Positions 26,685 to 36,715 of a DNA stretch of 64,000 nucleotides are shown one piece after another (the first letter of the stretch is position 1; each line of letters begins with the position of its first letter). The notes below the pieces were generated by a model. That model was not told the DNA's origin, did not search any database, and was given only the letters and a program-made list of their open reading frames with translations. The DNA is from Deltaproteobacteria bacterium. GTDB lineage: Bacteria > Desulfobacterota > DSM-4660 > Desulfatiglandales > HGW-15. The stretch is from the NCBI GenBank assembly GCA_016931115.1, contig JAFGFM010000009.1, positions 57,562 to 121,561 on the forward strand. The letters are read 5' to 3'. A program made the position numbers and the translations under genes.

Positions 26685-28595
26685 TTAATTCTCCCCAGAC
26701 TGCCACTCTTCAAAATAGGGAAAGTCCCCCTGGTTAATGATATATCCAAACTGATACTCAAACCTTCTCCCTACCAGGTGAAAGGATGGGATGCTAAACC
26801 TGATTTCAATGGGCTCTTTATTCCATTGTATCTGCCCGTAAATCATATGAGTATCCTCATGTTTAACAGATGAGTCCTTTCTGTAACGGACAATGAATTG
26901 TAGATTCTCTTGAGGGAGATCCCTGTCCAGTACTGCGCTCAAAATGGTTTCACCCTTTTCTTTGCCGACCACACCGCCGCTCAGCCTGGGCAGTGCCTCA
27001 ATTCTTTTTTCATACTTAATGCTTAAATCGTTTAGCAGCTTAATCCATGTGGCGTTGATTTTTTCCAGATCACAATCTATTGCCTGGAGGGTATCCTGCC
27101 ATAGTAGGTGGCTGCCAAGATTAGTTGGCGCCCCTTCTCTTCCCAGGGCACGCAAGATGTCAGAGAGCGCCTTGTCTCCATAGGTGTTTGAGATCGCCTT
27201 TACCCATAAATGCCCCAGTGTATAAACCAGCGCTTCACTATATTTCTTATTAAAGGATGCCATATCAGCCAGATCATCAAATGTTATTTTATTTCGTTTC
27301 CACGTGATTGCAGAGATGAGATTCTTTGCCTCAAGCCTTTCTTCATCAGGATACAATGCGTAAGATACATATTCAGCCAGCCCTTCATTAAAAAAAAGAG
27401 TACTGTTCCAGTAGTCATTTATTTTTCTGTTTGATTCAAGAATAGCAAAAACATGTGTTGTTTCATGTGCAAATATGCGAAGCCTATCCTCTAACTTTTT
27501 TGTCTTGCGGATATCCATCCTGATCTTGTACAGCGCGGCTATACCATCATGTTCATTACTCTGTTCAGTAAGGTCAGCAGCAATGGGGCCGCTATCCTGA
27601 GCAGAGAGGAAATCCCTTGTCCTTACATATACCTCATCTGCCCTGCCTATGAGTTCATGGGCTGTTTTTCTGAGGTTCTGTGGATAGGTCAAGTTATAGT
27701 GTTCTGTTGAAAAGGTCGCTGTCTGGAATGAGGCATATTGGCCTTTCATAAGATCCTTTTCCACTTCATCTTTCATCAGACGGTCAACAATGGTTACAAA
27801 AAAGATTAAAACTGCAATGGAAGTTGCGATACCAATAATTGTCCCGATACGCTTTTTGAAAAACTGCTGATACCACATTGAAAATTGTTCAGCAGGGGTT
27901 GTCCATAAAAACCCTGCAATAAGTAGAGATATAATCCCAATGCTGGTATTGATAAAAATCAGTTTCCATGGAACCAGCAGGGTCTGACCATAATACTCCA
28001 TTTTTGCTACATTAAGGATGTTCAGGTATTCTAAAAAGGGGAGTTTGTCTTTGAATGAGGATATAAATACCCAGATCATTCCAAGCAGCAGCAGTCCAAA
28101 TCTCCTGAAAAAGGAGAGTAACAGACCGTGGGAGAGCATGATAAAATTGAAGGCTGCCATCAGAAAATAGGCGGTTATAGCAGTCCTTAAATTAAACTGG
28201 TCTCCGGTATATGGCTGACTATTAAATAACTGAAGTAACCACTCAGTTAGGCAGCCCAGCATCAGCGACCCGCATAGAATTAAAAGGGCAGCGATGAATT
28301 TTGATAAAAACACAGCATTACGACTCACAGGGAGTGAATAGAGGTAGTCGATTGTCCTGTCGTCATGCTCGCGGGGAAACAGCGCATATGCGGTCATAAG
28401 ACAGAGGATCATTAAAAAAAGACTTATCGGGAACGGGATATCAGGCTCAAGGTATTCGCATATGACACTCCATGACTTTTCATCCAGCCTTCCGGAAAAA
28501 GGTTCATATATCAACTGTGCAGTAAAAAATAAAATAAGCAGTATTGCTATGGGAAGGAGTTGTCTTATTTCTTTTTTAATTAAGGTATATCTCAT
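26685..28595 (-). CDS. ABC-2-type permease fused to a gluzincin (peptidase MA-like) domain
   Basis: Six or so N-terminal TM helices; C-terminal FAHETTHVF ... FFNEGLAEYVSY (HEXXH plus downstream E). Confidence 0.75.
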   Translation of the reverse strand: MRYTLIKKEIRQLLPIAILLILFFTAQLIYEPFSGRLDEKSWSVICEYLEPDIPFPISLFLMILCLMTAYALFPREHDDRTIDYLYSLPVSRNAVFLSKFIAALLILCGSLMLGCLTEWLLQLFNSQPYTGDQFNLRTAITAYFLMAAFNFIMLSHGLLLSFFRRFGLLLLGMIWVFISSFKDKLPFLEYLNILNVAKMEYYGQTLLVPWKLIFINTSIGIISLLIAGFLWTTPAEQFSMWYQQFFKKRIGTIIGIATSIAVLIFFVTIVDRLMKDEVEKDLMKGQYASFQTATFSTEHYNLTYPQNLRKTAHELIGRADEVYVRTRDFLSAQDSGPIAADLTEQSNEHDGIAALYKIRMDIRKTKKLEDRLRIFAHETTHVFAILESNRKINDYWNSTLFFNEGLAEYVSYALYPDEERLEAKNLISAITWKRNKITFDDLADMASFNKKYSEALVYTLGHLWVKAISNTYGDKALSDILRALGREGAPTNLGSHLLWQDTLQAIDCDLEKINATWIKLLNDLSIKYEKRIEALPRLSGGVVGKEKGETILSAVLDRDLPQENLQFIVRYRKDSSVKHEDTHMIYGQIQWNKEPIEIRFSIPSFHLVGRRFEYQFGYIINQGDFPYFEEWQSGEN

Positions 28596-30508
28596 TCTAT
28601 ATTGATCCGTCTTGATATTATGCGTACCGGAATACCAAGGATATCAGATTCATATTCAAGGGCCAGGAACACCCTCTCACCCGAGTTATACTTGCCGGTA
28701 AGGCTCCTTTGATTAGTTACAGAACCGCTATAAATTCTCTGTTCCTCTTTAAGAAGCTCTTCAGGGTATATACTGGCCTCAAAAGGGGATATCTTCTTAT
28801 GAAGAAGCGAGCATATATACCCTGAAGCAGGTATTTGACTAAAATCATAATCGTAAACAATATTGCGTATATTTCCCTCTTTTTTTAATATATTTATTGA
28901 ACCCTTGAACGCAGGTATTGTTGCAAGCCTTGCCCTGAATTCCGGCTGTGTGGCCATATCTTTTACCCATGCAGTCCATTCAGAGATAAAGGCTTCCCAG
29001 TCTTCTCCGGTTGCCTCCTTAAATACAACAGGCATGGGATGGAACATCTCATAAAGGGTTTCCCTGCTGTCATCAGGGATATCTCTCCCGAAAACAGACT
29101 TAACCAGTTTAATAACAGCTTCATAACCTTTAGCGCTCTGAAGGTAGGCAAGGCCGGAATAGGCAACTGCCTCCGCAGCCGGCTCACCAAAGCGCTCCCG
29201 AAAAACCGGCCACTCTTTTATTGCCTCTGAATTAAGGCCCTGTTCATTAAGGAGATACATGCTCCGAAGCATAAGGGTTTTATGCATATCAGAACCCATT
29301 GTAAAACCACCATAGGCCCACCAGCATGCAAAGCCGTCATGAAGCCATTGCTTTGGGGCGTGTCTGGTGCGATTGCGAGTAATATTATCCAGTATTGCCC
29401 CCGCAAGATAGGCGTTAAACTTGTCAGTACACCAGTTATCAATATCTTTAAAGTTTGCGCGAACAAGGATGCCGTCATTTGATATCAGTTTTGCTGTTTC
29501 AAATTTATCCCTGTCAAGGGATTCTGAATAGGCTATCTTAATGGGTGGGATCTTGCTTACCCCGAGTACTTCCCGTAAATCTGCGATTTTATTTTCAAGA
29601 TATCGATTAAGGGCTGTGGCATCGGGTTTCATATTGTATTCAAGATATAATATCTCTATGGGTTCTTTTCCACTGGCAATTACCGCATCACTGCTGAACC
29701 TGTATGGCTCCTTGACCCTTTTTGATTCGAGCAGTGTAAAGGATAATATGAATCCGATAAAGATTATCCCGATGACCGCTTTTTCTCTCTGGGTCATTGG
29801 TCTGGCAAGGTTCTCTGCGATTGAACCCTCATTAATAAGGGATAGAAAGAGTGAAAGCGCAAGCCAGCCTGAGCCCAGCAAAAAGGTTTGAAACAGTTGC
29901 CTTGCAGGATAGGTGTATCGTTCAAGGGCAAAATCAGACATAACTAAGGCCAGAGGCCCTTCATTTATAATATTCAACTCTGAAGTTATTGATATTACAA
30001 AGAGGAAAAAGGCTAAAATAATGTAAATGGGGATACGAAACCTGCCTGTAAAACCCATTGCAAAAAGGAAGCTCCACACAAAATAACAGAACATGGCGCT
30101 TCTTGATAATAGTATGAAAAAAAATTTCAGGCTGACAGGGTCAGAGCGGTGTGAAAGCCCTGATGATATGAGCAGGGTAAAAACAGCAAAGAATAACAGG
30201 AATGTTAGACCAATAAAATACTTGATCAGTACCATCTCAATTCTTGAAACAGGAAGGGATTCAATAAAAAGCTGAGTCCTGTTGTGGTACTCCTTTACGA
30301 CAAGACGATTCCCGAGCACAATAGCGCTCAGAAAGATAAAAAAACGCAGGAAAGAACTCTCCGCCTCAATAAAGCCCATTGTCCTTGGCGATACGGCTGT
30401 TCCAAGCAACAGGATTCCAAAGATAAATAATATAAACAGTGTCAGAAAAACAAAAACCACTATGTTCTGGCGAAAATCCTTCTCTGTAAGTATTCGAAGA
30501 CGATTCAT
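28592..30508 (-). CDS. ABC-2-type permease with degenerate peptidase-MA-like C-terminal domain
   Basis: Same architecture as the adjacent gene; KQWLHDGFACWW present but no HEXXH. Confidence 0.7.
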   Translation of the reverse strand: MNRLRILTEKDFRQNIVVFVFLTLFILFIFGILLLGTAVSPRTMGFIEAESSFLRFFIFLSAIVLGNRLVVKEYHNRTQLFIESLPVSRIEMVLIKYFIGLTFLLFFAVFTLLISSGLSHRSDPVSLKFFFILLSRSAMFCYFVWSFLFAMGFTGRFRIPIYIILAFFLFVISITSELNIINEGPLALVMSDFALERYTYPARQLFQTFLLGSGWLALSLFLSLINEGSIAENLARPMTQREKAVIGIIFIGFILSFTLLESKRVKEPYRFSSDAVIASGKEPIEILYLEYNMKPDATALNRYLENKIADLREVLGVSKIPPIKIAYSESLDRDKFETAKLISNDGILVRANFKDIDNWCTDKFNAYLAGAILDNITRNRTRHAPKQWLHDGFACWWAYGGFTMGSDMHKTLMLRSMYLLNEQGLNSEAIKEWPVFRERFGEPAAEAVAYSGLAYLQSAKGYEAVIKLVKSVFGRDIPDDSRETLYEMFHPMPVVFKEATGEDWEAFISEWTAWVKDMATQPEFRARLATIPAFKGSINILKKEGNIRNIVYDYDFSQIPASGYICSLLHKKISPFEASIYPEELLKEEQRIYSGSVTNQRSLTGKYNSGERVFLALEYESDILGIPVRIISRRINIE

Positions 30509-30510
30509 GT

Positions 30511-31488
30511 TTACAGTGTCCTTATGGGGTCTCTGACCAGTTCTATGAAGATATCCTCAAGTGACATTTTCTCAACAGACCAGTTTCCTTCCCCATAAAA
30601 CATGGAGGAGAAGATGTCCGGATTCTCTGAGTTTCTTACAACCAGATGTCTTTCGCCATTTAACATCCTGTCCTGGATAATCTTTATCCCATATGACCCT
30701 TCAAGGAGAAAAGAGGGCAGCACTATATCACCGCTGTCAACAGGCGGGTGCTTGAGCAGACGAACGCTGTTTGACAGTTCGGACAGGGCCCCCTGATAAT
30801 ACATCTTTCCCTTTTCAATTATCCCAATACAGTTTGCAGCGGCTTCGACCTCATCTATTAAATGTGATGAGAAGAATATTGTACCTGTCTTGTTTTCTGC
30901 CTGATCACGCACCATCTCAATAAATTCACGGCGTGCGATCGGGTCAAGCCCTGCGGTTGGCTCATCCAGCAATAAAAGTGAAGGCCTGTAGGCCAGTGCA
31001 AGACACAGTGCAAGTTTTGCCCTCATTCCTCCGGAAAAGGTTCGAATCTTGCGGTCTTTGGGCAGATCAAGGCCTTTGAGAAGACGAACATATTCGGCAT
31101 CATCCCAAGTTGGATAAAATCCGCTTACGAAATCTCCAATAGTTTCAGGTGTCATCCATCCATAAAAATTTTGTTCCTGCGCAACATAGCCGACCCTTTG
31201 ACGAAGCTCTATATGGTTTTTGCCCAATGGTTTTCCAAAGAGGTTTACAGTACCCTTTGTTGGTTTTGTTATTCCCATGAGTATGCGAATCGCGGTTGAT
31301 TTGCCCGCGCCGTTCCGGCCAAGAAACCCATACACATCGCCTTCCTTTACAGTAAGGTCAAGCCCGTTCAGAGCCTTCACCTTTCCATAATTTTTTGAAA
31401 GGTTTTTTAATTCAATTACATCAGGAATATTTTCGATAAGTTCAAGCGCAGGCAGCTGAGTCTCCTGTAAACCAAATCCTGTATCCAT
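30511..31488 (-). CDS. ABC transporter ATP-binding protein
   Basis: GFLGRNGAGKSTAIRIL, TFSGGMRAKLALCLAL, LLLLDEPTAGLDP. Confidence 0.95.
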   Translation of the reverse strand: MDTGFGLQETQLPALELIENIPDVIELKNLSKNYGKVKALNGLDLTVKEGDVYGFLGRNGAGKSTAIRILMGITKPTKGTVNLFGKPLGKNHIELRQRVGYVAQEQNFYGWMTPETIGDFVSGFYPTWDDAEYVRLLKGLDLPKDRKIRTFSGGMRAKLALCLALAYRPSLLLLDEPTAGLDPIARREFIEMVRDQAENKTGTIFFSSHLIDEVEAAANCIGIIEKGKMYYQGALSELSNSVRLLKHPPVDSGDIVLPSFLLEGSYGIKIIQDRMLNGERHLVVRNSENPDIFSSMFYGEGNWSVEKMSLEDIFIELVRDPIRTL

Positions 31489-31797
31489 AGATTCATCCTG
31501 TTTTTTGAGGTTAGTTTAAAATTCAGGAATCTACATTGCCTTGTTCCAGGGGATGACCCTCAAGATATCAATCCCCATAGTAACCGGATAAAATCAGTCT
31601 TGTAAAAAATATTAAAACAGTCTCTGATTTAAGATACTTAATTATAAAACCCGCCTGAGGCAGAAAACCTGAAAAGATTTTTATCTGTTCGAGGCGTTTG
31701 TGTGCGGTAAATCAATATGTAAGTCAAAAATAAGATATCATGTTTAATAATTATGGGTTGAAAATGCAAGGGGAAAAATCTGAAAGTATAGGACATA

Positions 31798-31858
31798 CCC
31801 TGTAAAAAAAGATTTAGAAAAGGCTTATATCAAATCTTACCTTCGGTATTTAACAGGG
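31798..31858. repeat. 61-bp MITE-like element, copy 3
   Basis: CCCTGTAAAAA...ATTTAACAGGG; homologous to 26187-26247. Confidence 0.65.
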
Positions 31859-31922
31859 TAATCAATTCAAGAGGTCCGCCTTCCTCATGGTTCCTATCGC
31901 CCTGAATCGAAACACATATATT

Positions 31923-32141
31923 TTATTTAAGCCTCGCCTTAAGCCCTTTTATAAATTTCTTTTTGGCCTCTTCATCCATATTAATATGCTTTTTGACTTC
32001 CTTCCATGCAGCAGGGCAGTTTTTATATTCTACCTCAACCAGCCCGTGGATTGCCTGGTCTATCTCTTTTTTATTATCCTTTGTGACATCTATCCCTGCC
32101 TCTTCAAGGATATCCTTCATGTGCCTCAGATAACATGACAT
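31923..32141 (-). CDS. Small hypothetical protein
   Basis: 72-aa ORF with good coding character. Confidence 0.5.
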   Translation of the reverse strand: MSCYLRHMKDILEEAGIDVTKDNKKEIDQAIHGLVEVEYKNCPAAWKEVKKHINMDEEAKKKFIKGLKARLK

Positions 32142-32357
32142 ATTGAGCCTCTTTAATAAAATTTAAAATTTAACATGACCCTGTCTCATACATGCTGCAT
32201 TATAATACTATCCCGGTTTTAATGGCAATGTATTCATCCTCCTTTACCTTAATTGGAGCAGGATTTTTCCCTTGACAGTGGTATACTGGGATGTCCATAT
32301 TACCCTCATGTCGCTTGATTAGGATAAAATAATTCCGGGGCAGGAGAGAGAGGAGAT

Positions 32358-34415
32358 ATGCAAAAAGAAAAGGCCGCAAAGAAATACTATACAGGGTGTG
32401 CTTTGTGTTACCACAGTTGCGGGGTTGAGGTAACTGTAGAGGATGGAAAGGTTGTCAAGGTTGAGGGGCAGAAGTCGCACCCGGTTAACAAAGGGATGCT
32501 GTGCCCCAAGGGCGAGACCATGATAGAGCACCTTTACCACCCTGAGAGATTGAAGTACCCACTCAAAAAGGTAAATGGCGAATTCAAGAGGATCTCATGG
32601 GAGCAGGCAATCGCTGAGATAGGCGAGAAATTCAACCGGCTCAAGGCCGAATATGGCCCGGCTGCCCTTGCATTTTTCTGTGGCTCCATTGGTGTGGAGA
32701 ACCTTGAGATGGTATCCCTTTCCCACAGGTTCAAGGGGGCATTCGGCTCCCCCAACTTTTTTTCTGTTGAGAGCATCTGTTACAGGATGAGGATCAGGGC
32801 AAGGCAGATCACATTCGGGAAGTACCCTGTTGAGGAGATGGATTCTAAACTCTATCTTTTATGGGGGCACAACCCTGACGCATCGGATTTTCCCCTTTCA
32901 ATGGCCATTGATGAAAACATGAAAAAGGGCGCAAAGGTGATTGTCATAGACCCGAGGCGTATTCCATTGGCCGACGTGGCGGAGATGTATCTCACCATAA
33001 GGCCGGGCACAGACGGCGCCCTTGCACTTGCAATGATGCATGTGATCATTAATGAAAAACTCTATGACAAAGAGTTTATTGACAAGTGGACCTTTGGTTT
33101 TGATAAACTTGTGCCCCATGTACAGCAGTACACCCCTGAATGGGCAGAGAAGATTACATATATCAAGGCGGATGACATAAGGAAACTTGCACGCCGTTTT
33201 GCTACCACAAAGGGGGCGGCCATATTCCACGGCACCTGCACCCAGGATCAGTGTGCAAACGGCACACAGAACGACAGGGCGCTTTCCATTCTTCAGGTAC
33301 TGACCGGAAACATCAATGTTCCAGGCGGATGGGTGATAAGCCCGAGATTAAAGCTTCAGGATGTAAGCCTCCCCTTCCCCGGAAAACCTCTGGGGGCAGA
33401 GGAATATCCCCTTTTCTATGAGCTCTGGGGAAGGACAAGCCCATATGCAGTTATGAATATGGTGCCTGAAAGCGTGCCCTCTAAGATCCGGGCCTTTTTT
33501 GTTGCAGGGGGAAACCCCCTTGTGACCATGCCTGACACCAATGCACTCACTGATGCATTTAAAAAGCTTGATCTCCTTATTGTGTATGACCAGTTCATGA
33601 CAGAGACAGCAGCACTCGCACACTATGTACTACCTGCAAGCAATCAGCTTGAGTTCTGGGGCCTTGCCTACAATTACAATGTGTGCCACTGTGTCCCATA
33701 CCTCATGCTCAGGCAACCGGTTATAGGGCCATATTACGAATGCCGCTCCATGCGGGAGGTATACACTGACCTTGCAAAGGTATGCGGGTTTGCAGACAAG
33801 TTCCCCTGGAAAGAGGATTTTGAGGTGGTTCAAAAGGAGCTTGAGCCATGCTCCCTGAGCTTTGATTTTTTACGTGAACACCCTGAAGGGGCCATATACC
33901 AGGAAAAGGAATATACCCTTGGCGAGCGTTCATTTGCCACACCATCAGGCAAGATAGAGATATACAGCCAGGCATTTAAAGATGCAGGGTGGGAGCCTTT
34001 GCCTGTGTACCGGGAACCCGACAAGAGCCCACAGGGCTCTTTATGGGCAGAGCTGGGAGCGAAATACCCCCTTATCCTTTCAACCGGGACAAGGGATTTC
34101 TATTACAACGGGAGCATGCTGCATAATATGGAGCATCTTAAACAACGATCTCCTTACCCGAAAGCCGAGCTAGGCGCTGAAACCGCAATAAAATATGGGG
34201 TTAAGGATGGCGACGATGTAATAGTTGAGACTGACAGGGGATATGTCAGGATGAAGGCGGGTGTGAGTGACAGGATCATGGAGGGTGTGGTGCTTGTACC
34301 GCACGGTTGGCCGGGTGAGGGTAACTGCAACCGGCTGACCGACTGCAACTGCAGGGAACCCATAATTGGATATCCACAGTGGAAGGGGCTCCTGTGCAGT
34401 ATCAGGAAGGCGTAA
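32358..34415 (+). CDS. Molybdopterin oxidoreductase (formate dehydrogenase/thiosulfate reductase-like)
   Basis: CALCYHSCGVEV...GMLCPKGE, ISWEQAIAEI, SVESICYRMR, C-terminal molydopterin dinucleotide domain VPHGWPGEGNCNRL. Confidence 0.9.
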   Translation: MQKEKAAKKYYTGCALCYHSCGVEVTVEDGKVVKVEGQKSHPVNKGMLCPKGETMIEHLYHPERLKYPLKKVNGEFKRISWEQAIAEIGEKFNRLKAEYGPAALAFFCGSIGVENLEMVSLSHRFKGAFGSPNFFSVESICYRMRIRARQITFGKYPVEEMDSKLYLLWGHNPDASDFPLSMAIDENMKKGAKVIVIDPRRIPLADVAEMYLTIRPGTDGALALAMMHVIINEKLYDKEFIDKWTFGFDKLVPHVQQYTPEWAEKITYIKADDIRKLARRFATTKGAAIFHGTCTQDQCANGTQNDRALSILQVLTGNINVPGGWVISPRLKLQDVSLPFPGKPLGAEEYPLFYELWGRTSPYAVMNMVPESVPSKIRAFFVAGGNPLVTMPDTNALTDAFKKLDLLIVYDQFMTETAALAHYVLPASNQLEFWGLAYNYNVCHCVPYLMLRQPVIGPYYECRSMREVYTDLAKVCGFADKFPWKEDFEVVQKELEPCSLSFDFLREHPEGAIYQEKEYTLGERSFATPSGKIEIYSQAFKDAGWEPLPVYREPDKSPQGSLWAELGAKYPLILSTGTRDFYYNGSMLHNMEHLKQRSPYPKAELGAETAIKYGVKDGDDVIVETDRGYVRMKAGVSDRIMEGVVLVPHGWPGEGNCNRLTDCNCREPIIGYPQWKGLLCSIRKA

Positions 34416-34479
34416 GAATCTCTTTGTGCCATATAGATATTCACAGCACCATTGATGTGCGGTATAAATGGCGCTTAAC

Positions 34480-34670
34480 ATGTCGCCCCGATGGGGCTGA
34501 AAAAATGACGCAAATATAGCGCTATTAATATGCCGCGCCAATGGCGCTATCATTTCTGTATTTCGGTTAATACAAAAAAATCAAAAAATGATTTTAACCC
34601 CGAAGGGGTGGCATGTTAATAGAAAACATATTATCAAACAATACAAGCCCCGAAAGGGGCGATATATAGC
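34480..34670. repeat. REP-like cluster of four short GC palindromes
   Basis: GCCCCGATGGGGC 34485, GCGCCAATGGCGC 34535, ACCCCGAAGGGGT 34597, GCCCCGAAAGGGGC 34647. Confidence 0.8.
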
Positions 34671-34990
34671 CATTGGACAGATAATCACAGACATTAGACC
34701 CCATTTATTTGAAGCCCCTCTTTCGTGTTATTGTTTTTCGGATTTTGCACCCACACCGCAATTTGCTCCTGCCTTATATACAACACAATAAAACTCTAAT
34801 AGCTCAAATATGCTGCATGATAATTGCATTACAGAATATGAAATGTTCATAATGATTTCTAATAATGTAACATGTTGAATTAAAAGATTATTTATTTTCG
34901 ATTAAAAAAGGCCAAGCATAAAAAGGTGTATAAAAAGAATACATTACTGGCCAGTAATCTGTACAGTTAAGATGAAAGGAGCTTGATTCC

Positions 34991-36565
34991 ATGCAGGTTA
35001 AAAATATGAAAAAATGCATATCAAATATTTGGGGCTGTGCCGGATGTTATCTGCTGCCAATGGTTTTTATTACAGGGTTACTCCTGATCAATGGATGTAA
35101 TGGTGGATCAGGGTCATCCGGGGATACCCCGCCTGCTGTTATCAATAATGGTGACCCTGTGCAGGGTGATGAGGATGATGAAACCGATGATGAAGTTGAA
35201 AGCCCTACCCCTGTATATACCTGGGACCCGTCAGCATTCAGCCATGTCTATGATGTTGGGCCGGGTAAACAATATGCTGAACCGGGGGAGGTCCCGTGGG
35301 AGAGCATTGAACCCTCCACCCTTGTGCGCATTTACTATCGCACTACGCCCTATCAGGCCAAATGGGTAATCAATGTCGCGGCAACTGCTCTATCGCCGGT
35401 AGTGGTGCTGGGTATACCTGAAGGGGATCAAAGGCCAATCATAAGCGGTGATGATGCCATAACCCGCACTGAACTAGATTACTGGAACAAGGTGAGGAGT
35501 ATTATCAAGATCGGTGGGTCAAGCATCCCTGATAACCCCGCTGGCCCGTCATATATCTATATACAGGGGCTGGACATAAGAAGTGCAAGGCCAGGTTACC
35601 AGTTCACAGATGACTCAGGCGCGACCCAGGAATACAGCTCCAATTCGGCTGCTATCCATATCGAGGAAGGATCTGATATCACGATCCATGACTGCCTGAT
35701 TCATGATGCGGCAAACGGACTCTTTTCAGGCTCTGCATCTTCACGTGTCAGGGTAAGCGGCAATTATATTTATGATAACGGTATTGAAGGCAGCATCTAT
35801 GAGCACAACTCCTATACTGAAAGCCTTGGTATTGTGTTTGAGTACAATCACTATGGCCCACTTCGGACAGGTTGTCTCGGGAACAACCTCAAGGATCGAT
35901 CCTCCGATACAGTCATCAGGTACAACTGGATAGAAGCAGGTAATCGCCAGCTTGACCTTGTAGAGACAGATTATGATCACATAGCAAACGACCCGGCATA
36001 TGACGAGACCTTTGTATATGGCAATGTGCTTATAGAACCGGATGGGGCAGGCAACAGCCAGATCATGCATTATGGTGGTGATGGAGGGGATACTGATATG
36101 TACCGCAGGGGTACGCTCTATTTTTATCACAACACGGTTGTCTCCACACGCAGCGGTAATACCACGCTCATGCGGCTGAGCACAGTGGATGTAACCGCCC
36201 TTGTATTCAACAATATCATCTACGCATCAGCAGGAGGCGAATACCTTGCCATAACGAGCGGGAATGGTCAGACCGAGCTAGAGCATAACTGGCTCCCGGA
36301 AGATTGGCAACTTACCCATGAATCAGAACTTGATCCTGGTGCAATAGTGGCTGACCTTGGAAACATAGAAGGAAGCACTCCTGGGCTTATCGATTTTAGT
36401 GCGCAGGATTTCCATCTGTTAGCGGGATCACAGGCGCGTGGCAATGCAGGTAGCCTGCCAGCAGAGGTGGTAAACTATCCTGTGGATCATGAGTATGTGC
36501 GGCACCAATCCATTGAGTCGCGTCCTTCAGGTTCTGTTTCTGATATAGGGGCTTTTGGATATTGA
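34991..36565 (+). CDS. Secreted lipoprotein with right-handed beta-helix
   Basis: Lipobox LLLINGC; repeated SNSAAIHIEEGSDITIHDCLIHDAANGLFSG...VSGNYIYDNG pattern. Confidence 0.75.
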   Translation: MQVKNMKKCISNIWGCAGCYLLPMVFITGLLLINGCNGGSGSSGDTPPAVINNGDPVQGDEDDETDDEVESPTPVYTWDPSAFSHVYDVGPGKQYAEPGEVPWESIEPSTLVRIYYRTTPYQAKWVINVAATALSPVVVLGIPEGDQRPIISGDDAITRTELDYWNKVRSIIKIGGSSIPDNPAGPSYIYIQGLDIRSARPGYQFTDDSGATQEYSSNSAAIHIEEGSDITIHDCLIHDAANGLFSGSASSRVRVSGNYIYDNGIEGSIYEHNSYTESLGIVFEYNHYGPLRTGCLGNNLKDRSSDTVIRYNWIEAGNRQLDLVETDYDHIANDPAYDETFVYGNVLIEPDGAGNSQIMHYGGDGGDTDMYRRGTLYFYHNTVVSTRSGNTTLMRLSTVDVTALVFNNIIYASAGGEYLAITSGNGQTELEHNWLPEDWQLTHESELDPGAIVADLGNIEGSTPGLIDFSAQDFHLLAGSQARGNAGSLPAEVVNYPVDHEYVRHQSIESRPSGSVSDIGAFGY

Positions 36566-36715
36566 TTATGAAGCGATCAGCCATCAGCGTTCAGCTATCA
36601 GCAAAAGATATATAAGAAAGGATTTGACTGGTAGCTGATAACTGAATACTGAACGCTTAATCATCATTTTTATTCTTTGTGGATGAACGATCACTATCCT
36701 GGTAAATATTTTTAT

